A stretch of 64,000 nt of DNA from assembly GCF_000317435.1 (NCBI RefSeq), contig NC_019751.1, forward strand, positions 2,604,001-2,668,000, in the 5' to 3' direction. The position numbers and the translations under genes are program-made. A model generated the notes under the pieces. It had not been told where the DNA came from. It was given only the letters and a program-made list of their open reading frames with translations, and made no database searches. The DNA is from Calothrix sp. PCC 6303 (lineage in GTDB: Bacteria; Cyanobacteriota; Cyanobacteriia; Cyanobacteriales; Nostocaceae). Positions 16,736-25,439 of the stretch are shown in pieces (position 1 is the first letter of the stretch; every line of letters begins with the position of its first letter).

Positions 16736-17485
16736 ATGATGCTGAAATCATTAAAACAAGTTAGACGATCTAAATTATTACTAGATTCTAAAGATATACT
16801 CCCCTTATGCTTTATCGGGTTAACAACATTTAGCCTGATGAGTTTCTTGTTTTTACTATTTTTAAGTTTTAAAGTCAATCAGCTTGCTGCAAGAAAAACA
16901 ACTTTTGTACAGTTAGTTAATGGTCATTCTCTAATTATTTCCGAACAAGATTATTTATACCGTCATCCAGAAGTTGTTAAAAATACTGTCAAACAATGGG
17001 CAAATTTAACCTTTAATTGGGATGGAATTATTCCTGGAACTAAAGAGTTAGATAAAGGACGAGATATTGGTAAGGGGAAGCGTATTACGACGAATGCTTA
17101 TATTGGTTCATTTTTGATTCAATCAGGCAAACAAGGCTTTCGTCAAGCTGCACTAAATGCACTTGCTGAGATTACACCTTCTCGTGTATTTGGTGGTCAA
17201 GTTCGCTCCAAAATCATTATTTCTTATCTCTCTGCTCCTCGACAAATAAAAATGGGTGAATGGGAAGTTGATATGGTAGCAACAAGGGTATTAGTAAACC
17301 TCTCTGGTGGTGCTGACGAAGAAATTACCTTTAATCGGACTTTTAGATTACAAGCTGTAGATATTCCCTCACAACCTGCCAATAATGATTCTCCACTGGA
17401 AAGGCAATTATATGAAATTAGAAGTGCGGGTTTAGAAATAACTAAAATCTCAGAATTTACAACTGAAGGAAGAAGGAATAACTAA
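16736..17485 (+). CDS. VirB8-like T4SS protein
   Basis: 249 aa beginning immediately after the VirB6-like stop. A cytoplasmic N-terminus of about 20 residues, one membrane span (FIGLTTFSLMSFLFLLFLSF, about 26-45) and a periplasmic domain of about 200 residues with NTVKQWANLTFNWDG, FRQAALNALAEITPSRVFGG and VDMVATRVLVNL. This bitopic layout and size fit the VirB8/TraE scaffold of the inner-membrane complex. Its 3' end runs into a purine-rich repeat (17487-17575), after which the VirB10-like gene starts. Confidence 0.68.
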   Translation: MMLKSLKQVRRSKLLLDSKDILPLCFIGLTTFSLMSFLFLLFLSFKVNQLAARKTTFVQLVNGHSLIISEQDYLYRHPEVVKNTVKQWANLTFNWDGIIPGTKELDKGRDIGKGKRITTNAYIGSFLIQSGKQGFRQAALNALAEITPSRVFGGQVRSKIIISYLSAPRQIKMGEWEVDMVATRVLVNLSGGADEEITFNRTFRLQAVDIPSQPANNDSPLERQLYEIRSAGLEITKISEFTTEGRRNN

Positions 17486-17586
17486 TAAATTAAGGAAGGA
17501 GGAAGAGGACAGATGGAAGAAGTTTAATTTTAATTTCCTTCTTCCCTCTTTCTTCTTCCTTCTTTCTTCATTAAACCTAATAAATA

Positions 17587-19170
17587 GTGATGTTGATAAT
17601 GAAAAATACTCAAGAAAACTATATTCAAGAATCGCTTGATGAGAAACTAACTCCAGAAGAAGAACGAGAAATATCTGGATATCAACCCGAACAAGTTGCT
17701 TTAATTGACCAAGAATTTCTGATTCAACGAGATTCCGAGCAAGCAGAACCAATTGACGAGAGTGAAAATCCTTTAATTAGGTTTGCGATTGCATCGCTTT
17801 TAGTTGGTGGTGTCATGGGTTTTGGCTGGATGGTATGGTCTATTTTCTTTGCTTCTAAACCTATTGTTAAAGCTCCTAACCCGAAGGAAACTCCAACAGT
17901 GGTAGTTTCTGGAGAAAGTGATGAAGCAGCACTTCTCAAGGCAGAATTAGCACTACGTAACCAAGCAAGTCGCAATCTCGAACAACCCCAAAAGCAAGTA
18001 AAACCTGAGCGTATTCAACCCGTGACAAACTCGAAAGTTCGTCCTGTCAATCCTCCACCTCCAAGAATTATCCGTGAAAGAGTCCCATCTCCACCAAGAA
18101 TTATTCGAGAAACTGTAACCGTAAACAAACCACAGTCAAAACCTGTTTCTGTAACTTCTCCTACTCCCAAATTGGAAAAAATTGACCCCTTTGAGCGATG
18201 GAATCAACTTGCAACTTTGGGACAAAAAACTATAAAAAATAGTGATCTTACCGAAGATAAAGAAATATCAAATTTACCGAGGGATAACACCACAGCAAAT
18301 ATTCCCGAACAATCAACTACAGACAAGACTTTTCAACAAAACGAATCTACCAATATTATCCCCGCAGTCGCAATTAGTAATAGCCAAAGTAATTCTCCAA
18401 CCACTTTAACAAATCAAACACCAGGGGAATGGGGAATTTTAAATCGAACGAATCCGAATATCGAGAGAAATTATCCCCAGACAGCTTTTTCTGAAGCTAA
18501 TTCCCCAATGCAAATCCAAATTGGAACAACAGCGAAAGGGGATGTGGTAGTGCCATTAATCTGGACACAGCAAGGTAAAAATGGAGTTAGATTTGCAGTC
18601 CGATCGCATGAAGATATCCGCTCTACTAATAATCGCGTTGTTTTTCCCAAAGGAACTATTTTAATTGTAGATGTAGATGCAATATCCGAGGAAAATAAAT
18701 TAGTTCAAAATAACGTCACCGCAATTATTTTCACAGACAAATTTGCTCGCATCCAACAGCAACAAATACCCCAAGGTGTAATTTCTATTCAAGCAGAAAA
18801 TCAGAAACCACTAATTGCCAAATCCATGATGGATAAAGGTCAAGCCATTGCTCAACAAGATATCTTAATTGGATTACTTGGTGCAGCAGGACGTGCTGGG
18901 GAAGTTTTCAACCAAAATCAAAGCCAATCTTCTATTGTCACTTCCAATGGTAACTTTAACAGCCAAGTAATCACAAGCAAAGCAAATAAACCAAATATTT
19001 TAGCAGCAGCAGTCGAAGGATTTTTTAAACCAATGTCACAACGCTTAAGTCAACGTGCGGATAAAGCAAGTAGTGAGATTAGTAACAGTCCAGATGTGGC
19101 GATTTTACCTGTCAATACAAAAGTGTCCATATTCTTCAATAATTTTCTTGAAATTTCACATTACAATTAG
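17587..19170 (+). CDS. VirB10/TrbI-like T4SS protein
   Basis: 527 aa. A cytoplasmic N-terminus, one membrane span (about 62-85, FAIASLLVGGVMGFGWMVWSIFF), a long Pro-rich periplasmic stretch (VNPPPPRIIRERVPSPPRII) and a C-terminal domain with FAVRSHEDIRSTNNRVVFPKG, the TrbI/VirB10 pattern in which a large-molecule-spanning beta domain follows a proline-rich linker. VirB10 links inner and outer membranes and gates the channel. GTG 17587, ATG 17590 or ATG 17599 may be the start; none has a clear Shine-Dalgarno sequence. Here it precedes the VirB9-like gene, the reverse of the Agrobacterium order. Confidence 0.78.
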   Translation: MMLIMKNTQENYIQESLDEKLTPEEEREISGYQPEQVALIDQEFLIQRDSEQAEPIDESENPLIRFAIASLLVGGVMGFGWMVWSIFFASKPIVKAPNPKETPTVVVSGESDEAALLKAELALRNQASRNLEQPQKQVKPERIQPVTNSKVRPVNPPPPRIIRERVPSPPRIIRETVTVNKPQSKPVSVTSPTPKLEKIDPFERWNQLATLGQKTIKNSDLTEDKEISNLPRDNTTANIPEQSTTDKTFQQNESTNIIPAVAISNSQSNSPTTLTNQTPGEWGILNRTNPNIERNYPQTAFSEANSPMQIQIGTTAKGDVVVPLIWTQQGKNGVRFAVRSHEDIRSTNNRVVFPKGTILIVDVDAISEENKLVQNNVTAIIFTDKFARIQQQQIPQGVISIQAENQKPLIAKSMMDKGQAIAQQDILIGLLGAAGRAGEVFNQNQSQSSIVTSNGNFNSQVITSKANKPNILAAAVEGFFKPMSQRLSQRADKASSEISNSPDVAILPVNTKVSIFFNNFLEISHYN

Positions 19171-19176
19171 CAATTT

Positions 19177-19962
19177 ATGAAAACAATAATGTTGACAAAA
19201 TCAATTGCGATCGCTGTGGGAATATCAATTATTTACGCTGTCAATCCATCCTATGCTCAACCTGCTATATTAACGATTAATGCAAGTCAAGCAAGGGGGT
19301 TAAACTCACGAGCAGTGGAATTAAAAATTGGGAATGGTAGAGCAACTGCGATCGACTTTTCTGGAATCAATGAACGAATTACTCAAATTTTTCTGTCTGA
19401 CCCCAGTAGCTTTACTTATTCTACCGATACTCCTTTAGAAAATGGTCAATCTACAACTGTATTTCTACGTCGAATTCAACCTCTAAAATTCCCTAATTTA
19501 ACGACAAGTAGTAATACCAATTTGTTCGTTAAGACTAGAGCTAGTGACGCTCAAACCTATCTATATACTTTTAATTTAAAGAAGAGCAACAACTCGCCAA
19601 AATATAGTGGTATTGCCATCTCTAATCAAATTCCTAACTTTGCGGGAGTAGAGATGACATTCCAAGTTGGTTCGTTTCGTAGAGCAAAAATTAATGATAT
19701 TGAGCGCGGTTTAGTTTCTGCAATACGTCGAGGTTATACTCCACCATCAGACCCTGTTGTCAATAAAATTAGAGAATTTATTGCACTAGCTAGAAATAGT
19801 TCTAACAGCACTTTTATTGAAATTGCTTCATCTGCGAAAGTATCCTTACCTTTGTTGACTGAATTAGCCTTATTAGGCATTGAAGAGCATTTGAATAATC
19901 CTGTATCAATACCAATTAATTTAGCAAAACCTTCTGTAGAAGCGATGCCAAAGAACAATTGA
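19177..19962 (+). CDS. VirB9/TraK-like secreted T4SS protein
   Basis: 261 aa, 6 nt after the VirB10-like gene. Signal peptide ending at PSYAQP. The beta-rich segment TAIDFSGINERITQIFLSD, SSFTYSTDTPLE and TNLFVKTRASDAQTYLYTFNL follows the VirB9/TraK/TrbG pattern, an outer-membrane-associated partner of VirB10. The C-terminal part after about residue 165 is helical (RRAKINDIERGLVSAIRRGY) and may be specific to cyanobacterial systems. It is the last gene of the uninterrupted VirB-like run; the IS begins 36 bp later. Confidence 0.72.
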   Translation: MKTIMLTKSIAIAVGISIIYAVNPSYAQPAILTINASQARGLNSRAVELKIGNGRATAIDFSGINERITQIFLSDPSSFTYSTDTPLENGQSTTVFLRRIQPLKFPNLTTSSNTNLFVKTRASDAQTYLYTFNLKKSNNSPKYSGIAISNQIPNFAGVEMTFQVGSFRRAKINDIERGLVSAIRRGYTPPSDPVVNKIREFIALARNSSNSTFIEIASSAKVSLPLLTELALLGIEEHLNNPVSIPINLAKPSVEAMPKNN

Positions 19963-19998
19963 CCATAACACAGAATTAATTAGTTTGATATTTTGAAT

Positions 19999-22156
19999 CC
20001 CACATTCCGCACTTCAAGTTGAAGTACAAAAAGATTACAAGCAAGAAAAAACTAAAAAGTCAGGATAATGAAGAAATAGAATGCTGAATGAATATATTTT
20101 TAAAAATAAATAATCAAATACAAAAAAATGACCCATAAAATAGATTATATAAGCACGCTTATTTTGAGGAGCAATTACTGTTCCTTTGAATTTTGATAAA
20201 TTTTTATTTACTGTTAAAACCTTGTTTAACTTAAGAAAGCAAATAATATTTTTGACAAGATGATGGTAGACAACTCAAAGTAAAATGACGTTCTGATGTT
20301 AAATTAACAATTTGATGAGAACCATCTAACATTAAAAGATGAATTCCTTGAAAACATTGAAATACCCATCTTAATGTTGGAGATAAAGTTAGCTTTCCTA
20401 ATTGGTTCTTGATTCCGATTTTGATTCTTTTTAAGCTATTTCTCAGTTCCCTTTGACCAAGGTTATAGACTAGCAAGCATAAAGACATTAAAAATAGCAT
20501 AGTTTCGATTCTTTCAGGGTTTTCAAGAAAAAAACTATCTGCAAAAAATAAAGGGTCTTTTAGAAATCTAAATCCTCTTTCACAAGACTGTTGATTTTTA
20601 TAATTCGTAATAATTTCTTCTGATTTTAATTTATCGTCGTCATTAACTAGGTTAGTTGCTAAAATAAACCTTCCAGCTTCCTTTCTTTGTATTTCTATTT
20701 CCTCTGGTTTTTCATAGCCTACTCCTTCCATTTTATAAATAGTTTTATTATTTTTTGATTTACTTTCAATAAATTTAGCTTCTTTAATTTCATGGAATTT
20801 TAGCTTTTTATTGATACCTTTTAGTTTATATCGTGCTTGCTCTGGAGTTTCAAAATCTTCTCTTTTTAACTCTTTCAGCAACTTTTCAACTTTATCCTTT
20901 TCTTTTTTTAGCTTTTTCTCTAGTTTTTCTAAATCGCTATCTTTTCTTTTTTGACTTTCTACTATTAGCCAGATTTGTTTGACACCACCATAATTAACTA
21001 TTACTTCTTTCCACTTGTATCCGTCTAAATCTCGACATGCCGTTTTCTCCTTTTTTTCTGTATCTATCTCTTTTATATCTTCTATCTTCTCTATCTCTTC
21101 CATTTCCTCTGTATTTACAGACTGAACTAGTTCTTGCGCTTTCTTAATCGTCATCGGCACCCGACTTATCCATTTTAAATGCTCAATTAATTTGAGATTC
21201 TCTTGGCTATATAATGCGCTGTCACAGACCATAATACTGTCAAAAACCATTTGTTTTTTAAACTCTATTAAGATTTTTCCAAATACTGCTTTATCTGCTT
21301 CGTTCCCATCTCCTGCTCTCATTAATAATGGTATATCTCCATCACTACTCGTGATTAAATCTAAAACACATTGCTTTAAATCTGGTCTATGGTCACGAGA
21401 ATATCCTTTGGTTATGAATATTGGTCTTTCTTTAGTGATTTCTTCTTCTTTTTCTTGATTCATTTCGCTTTTATACTTCCCGTGTAAATGAAATGAAGTT
21501 GCATCTAAATGTGAGTATTTTGTATCTATTTTAAATTTCTTAATTACTGATAGGACAATTTCTATAAATAAATTATTTAATCCATATTTATATAAATCAT
21601 CCATGACTCTTCCAATTTTATCGTCGTTGAGATAATTACTTTCTACACCTTCTCCCAATAATAATTCAATTGCTTTATCATCAAAAAACTGCTTGAATAA
21701 ATATAAAGGTCTTGATACAAATCCTAATCCATTGATTAAAACAGCTTTTACCAATACTCCTGCTGTAATCTTCTCACGGGAGTCTACTCCTAATTTGGAA
21801 TTAATTGTTTCAACTATTCCTATTTCATCAATTAGCCCAGCTACTATTCCGAGATGATCTATATTTTTAATTTCTGCAATTGAAGTTAGAGACATTTTTA
21901 CCTCTCAAATATTTTTGAGTTTTTTTAATTGTCTCACTTTTGCTATCTAAGTAATTTGGCACGATAAAACAATGTATATTAAGTTTCCTAAAAAGCTTGA
22001 AACCAGTATTAATTACTTGCGTAGCTCTCTGTATATTTAGCAACTTCAATTAACTATTAATACTGCCTTGCTTGAATTTTATGAGTATTTTTATTTACTC
22101 GTACCAGAGAGTTGAAATGTAGTATAAAAACTACATTTTGAAGTGCGGAATGTGGG
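19999..22156 (-). mobile_element. IS1634-like insertion sequence, complete
   Basis: 2158 bp. Perfect 19-bp terminal inverted repeats CCCACATTCCGCACTTCAA at 19999-20017 and (complement) 22138-22156, flanked by the 6-bp direct duplication TTGAAT (19993-19998, 22157-22162). One transposase gene. The intact ends, duplication and gene point to a recent insertion. It separates the VirB9-like gene from the nuclease/AAA pair. Confidence 0.93.
20231..21895 (-). CDS. IS1634-like family DDE transposase
   Basis: 554 aa, the only gene of the insertion sequence. DDE residues are visible: D131 in SHLDATSFHLHG, D224 in MVCDSALYSQ, and the glutamate in NYKNQQSCERGFRFLKDPLFF (the YREK-like region of IS4-superfamily enzymes). 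A charged coiled segment (about 260-400, Glu/Lys-rich) is inserted before the last motif, as in IS1634 relatives. The reading frame is complete, so it may still be active. Family placement is from motif layout and length. Confidence 0.88.
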   Translation of the reverse strand: MSLTSIAEIKNIDHLGIVAGLIDEIGIVETINSKLGVDSREKITAGVLVKAVLINGLGFVSRPLYLFKQFFDDKAIELLLGEGVESNYLNDDKIGRVMDDLYKYGLNNLFIEIVLSVIKKFKIDTKYSHLDATSFHLHGKYKSEMNQEKEEEITKERPIFITKGYSRDHRPDLKQCVLDLITSSDGDIPLLMRAGDGNEADKAVFGKILIEFKKQMVFDSIMVCDSALYSQENLKLIEHLKWISRVPMTIKKAQELVQSVNTEEMEEIEKIEDIKEIDTEKKEKTACRDLDGYKWKEVIVNYGGVKQIWLIVESQKRKDSDLEKLEKKLKKEKDKVEKLLKELKREDFETPEQARYKLKGINKKLKFHEIKEAKFIESKSKNNKTIYKMEGVGYEKPEEIEIQRKEAGRFILATNLVNDDDKLKSEEIITNYKNQQSCERGFRFLKDPLFFADSFFLENPERIETMLFLMSLCLLVYNLGQRELRNSLKRIKIGIKNQLGKLTLSPTLRWVFQCFQGIHLLMLDGSHQIVNLTSERHFTLSCLPSSCQKYYLLS

Positions 22157-22164
22157 TTGAATGA

Positions 22165-23106
22165 GTGAATAAATATTATCCTGCCGTTTTCTATCCACCT
22201 TTAATTCTCAAGTTTTTAGCTAAAAATCCTCTTCCAAGTTCTAAGCTATATAAGAATAAACTAAATGGTAAATTAACAGAAATATCAAAACAAACTGGCA
22301 TAATCGATATAGATTTGCTTGATGTACTCAAAAATAATCATTTTATAAAATTATTTAACTTATCTGTTTATATTATTTTGATAATTTTTCTTATATCATC
22401 TATTTTATTATTATCTCCTCTGTGGCTAGTTTTTTTCATTTGGATATCAATTAGCTTGGGAGTGTTTTGTTTTAAAACGGATTATTCACAGAGCTATCGA
22501 GCAAAGAAATATATCTTTAATTGTAGAATATTTCAGTCTAAAAATAATATTTATTTGCCACAATTTGAAACTGCATTAAAGCGTTTATTCCAAGGTAAAG
22601 TATTGCAACCTTCAGGTATTAGCAAAGCAAAAGAGGGAGTATCAGAAAAAGATTTTTATCAAACTCTAATACGCATCTTTCCAAGGGTTAGTCAAGGTGT
22701 TAAATTCGATAATCCAAATTATCCTTATCCCTACTCAGCCGACTTTATTTTGGTGCATTCAAGCGGTTTAAGTATCGATATTGAAATTGATGAACCTTAT
22801 GTGGGACATACGAAAGAACCACATCACTGTATCGATCAAGGGAAAGATGAGATTAGAAATAAATTTTTTACTAGCAATAATTGGGTAGTAGTTCGATTTA
22901 GTGAGAAGCAAGTTGTTAAATATCCATACAGATGCTGCAAAGTAATCGCTCAAGCGATCGCAAAAGTTACAGGAGACTATACTTTGCTTTCCAGATTGCA
23001 AAATACACCCGATTTACCTATCGAACCAATGTGGAATATTAAGCAAGCTAAAAAATGGGCAAAGCTTGATTACCGTAAAACTTATCTACCTGGCTATAAA
23101 AAATAG
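22165..23106 (+). CDS. Membrane-anchored PD-(D/E)XK nuclease-like protein
   Basis: 313 aa. Two hydrophobic spans near 66-102 (VYIILIIFLISSILLLS, WLVFFIWISISLGVF) anchor a C-terminal cytoplasmic domain. In that domain YSADFILVHSSGL, then SIDIEIDEPY and WVVVRFSEKQV give a D...(E)xD/E arrangement of a restriction-endonuclease-like fold. The start GTG 22165 is 2 nt beyond the IS target duplication, and a stop codon precedes it in frame. The stop overlaps the start of the AAA gene, so the two proteins probably act together. A nuclease role is inferred from fold signs only. Confidence 0.6.
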   Translation: MNKYYPAVFYPPLILKFLAKNPLPSSKLYKNKLNGKLTEISKQTGIIDIDLLDVLKNNHFIKLFNLSVYIILIIFLISSILLLSPLWLVFFIWISISLGVFCFKTDYSQSYRAKKYIFNCRIFQSKNNIYLPQFETALKRLFQGKVLQPSGISKAKEGVSEKDFYQTLIRIFPRVSQGVKFDNPNYPYPYSADFILVHSSGLSIDIEIDEPYVGHTKEPHHCIDQGKDEIRNKFFTSNNWVVVRFSEKQVVKYPYRCCKVIAQAIAKVTGDYTLLSRLQNTPDLPIEPMWNIKQAKKWAKLDYRKTYLPGYKK

Positions 23107-24707
23107 TGATGCTGCAACTTCAAGATTTACCAACATTGCTTGAGCAAGGGCAAGCTGTAATTGCGATCGCAACACCTCTTACCGAACGATTCAAAATACT
23201 TGAATTCCTTCATAAATTAGCTTGTGTGAGAGAATTGCCTTTATATTTTTGGAATCAAGGCTATTCCCAATTACGGAAAGTTGATGATTCTTTGAGGTTG
23301 AGCGAAAGCAGTTATATTTGTACATCCGGTTTGGATTGGTTATTAAATAATCCTGATATACCGGGAATATTTGTATTTGAGGGTGTTATTTCACCTGATA
23401 CTGTCACAGGTATATTTCCTCAGTCAACCAAAATAATGCTGAGTAATTTAACTTATGAACTAACAGCAAACTCCGTACCACGATTTTTACTGTGTTTGGA
23501 AAGCTATGTTGAACTTCCTGTCGAATTAGCACCTTTGATTCCTATTTTAATTAACCCATTACCAACTGCGATCGCAATTCAAAATTTCGTGAAAAAGTTC
23601 TGCGATCGCATACCAAATAGCATACATAAATTTGAAACTTTAGTCCGAACTTGTTTGGGTTTACCAATGGGGGAATTAGAGATACTATTTTCTCATTTAT
23701 TGGGATTTTCCCATAGTCTCGAAGAACTAATTGATGGGGTTTTAGTTTACAAAAAAAGCAAACTCAAAAATCAAGGTATAGAATTTATTAGCGAACCGGA
23801 TGTACCCCAAGCTGCTGGATTAGATTTATTAGAAGAAATATTAGAACGCGCTGCGGTATTACTCAAACCTGAAGCCAAGAACCACAATCTCAGTTTTCCC
23901 AAGGGGATGATACTTTGGGGACCACCGGGAACTGGGAAGTCACTCAGTGCGAAATTGGCAGCAAAGAAAATGGGTGTACCGATGGTTGCAGCAGATTGGG
24001 CTGGATTACGGGGTACAACTGCTTACGAGTCAAGGAAAAATTTGCGGGAGTTTCTACAATTTTGCGATGCTAATGGAGAATATGGTTTGGTTCTCTACTT
24101 TGACGACTTCGACAAGGGATTTGCTGGTTTCGATTCCGATAATGATGGTGGTGTCTCGCGTCAGCTTGCAGGAAAATTATTGACTTGGATGCAAGAGAGG
24201 ACATCCCAAGTTTTGGTAATGGCAACTGTTAACAAATTAGAGTTTTTACCACCCGAATTAGTACGTCGTTTTGATGAGATTATTTTTGTTGACTTACCCC
24301 ACGCTGGTGCGAGGTATGAAATCTTTAAATTGCACTTGGCTAAATATTTTCCGGGGTTGGATTTTAGTGAAAAGGATTGGTTGCGTTTGTTGAGGGAGAC
24401 GAAGTTATTAACCCCTGCGGAAATTGCTTTGATGGTGAGGAAAACTGCGGAGAATGCTTTTTATCGAAATGCACGGGAGTTTTCTAGTTTGGAGCTTGGG
24501 GAAAAGGCTTTAACTGTGACTGTGAAGGATTTTTTGGAAGTGCGATCGCAGTTTATTCCCAGCATGATTCGGGAGGAAGATAAAATTGTCGAGATTCGCA
24601 ACAAAGCAGTTTATGCTCGTCCTGCTTCGTCTCCAGATACAAGTCAATGGGCAAAGGAGCCGGAGGTTTTGTTTGGGGATAAAGAGATACTAACAGGGGC
24701 ATCTTAA
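23106..24707 (+). CDS. Ycf46-like AAA+ ATPase
   Basis: 533 aa. A poorly conserved N-terminal domain (1-245) precedes a full AAA+ module: Walker A GPPGTGKS near 272-279, Walker B LVLYFDDFDKGF, sensor 1 MATVNKLEFLP and arginine finger region PPELVRRFDEIIFVDLP. The order and spacing match cyanobacterial and plastid Ycf46. Starts GTG 23106 and ATG 23109 overlap the nuclease stop. Usual Ycf46 genes are chromosomal housekeeping genes; this copy is paired with a membrane nuclease inside a transfer region. A decayed copy of its tail follows at 24770. Confidence 0.85.
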   Translation: MMLQLQDLPTLLEQGQAVIAIATPLTERFKILEFLHKLACVRELPLYFWNQGYSQLRKVDDSLRLSESSYICTSGLDWLLNNPDIPGIFVFEGVISPDTVTGIFPQSTKIMLSNLTYELTANSVPRFLLCLESYVELPVELAPLIPILINPLPTAIAIQNFVKKFCDRIPNSIHKFETLVRTCLGLPMGELEILFSHLLGFSHSLEELIDGVLVYKKSKLKNQGIEFISEPDVPQAAGLDLLEEILERAAVLLKPEAKNHNLSFPKGMILWGPPGTGKSLSAKLAAKKMGVPMVAADWAGLRGTTAYESRKNLREFLQFCDANGEYGLVLYFDDFDKGFAGFDSDNDGGVSRQLAGKLLTWMQERTSQVLVMATVNKLEFLPPELVRRFDEIIFVDLPHAGARYEIFKLHLAKYFPGLDFSEKDWLRLLRETKLLTPAEIALMVRKTAENAFYRNAREFSSLELGEKALTVTVKDFLEVRSQFIPSMIREEDKIVEIRNKAVYARPASSPDTSQWAKEPEVLFGDKEILTGAS

Positions 24708-25439
24708 ATAATGTTTAAAATTTTGCCGCGATCGCATAGTAAATTAATCATATCGTTGATTATAAGTATCGCACTTTACTCCTAGCATGATTCGTGAAGA
24801 GGATAAAATTGTGGAGATTCGTAATAAAGCGGTTTATGCTCACCAAGTGCTTTCACTATTTATTTTGTCTCGTAGTTTAACAAATAATGTGGTTAAGGCG
24901 ATGTTTATGGCTTTGTTGTAAGCACAGGATGATACTTAGCAGAAGTCCGTACTGCCATTGCATTTATCGAAGATACTGGGAGAATTTTTTATTATTTTAC
25001 ATAAAATTCACATGATTTGAGTAATTATACGTTGATACCTCAAATTCTCAGTGTTATGTTTTAAAGAGAGAAAAATTACAAGTGCTGGAGATAACAATAA
25101 CAAAGTTCTCTATTGCATATTAATGCAGTAAATTTTTGATCTTTTTGTATAGTGACATATGTGAGCAACGATATTTATTCGTTAGCTATTTTTTTCTTAG
25201 CATCTTGTCAATTTTAAGGATAAATTAATGAATTTAAATTGTAATTTAATTGCACTTAAATTGTCAGAGAATTGAAAGTGCGATCACAGCTAAAAATTCG
25301 TTTTATAAAAGGTGCAATTGCCTTAACTTAGTTCATTGCAATGGAAGTTTTAGAATTTTAAATGCCATAAGTTTTGACTGGCGCATAGACAATCACAGTC
25401 GAAATACCAAAAACACAAATCGATTAAGGAATAAAATAA
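24708..25439. other. Non-coding stretch with a duplicated ycf46-like tail
   Basis: From about 24770 to 24840 the DNA repeats the 3' part of the AAA gene (24547-24620): both encode SMIREEDKIVEIRNKAVYA with synonymous differences. The copy then diverges into non-coding DNA. The rest, about 24880-25439, is AT-rich; I see no gene or clear promoter in it. Confidence 0.6.
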
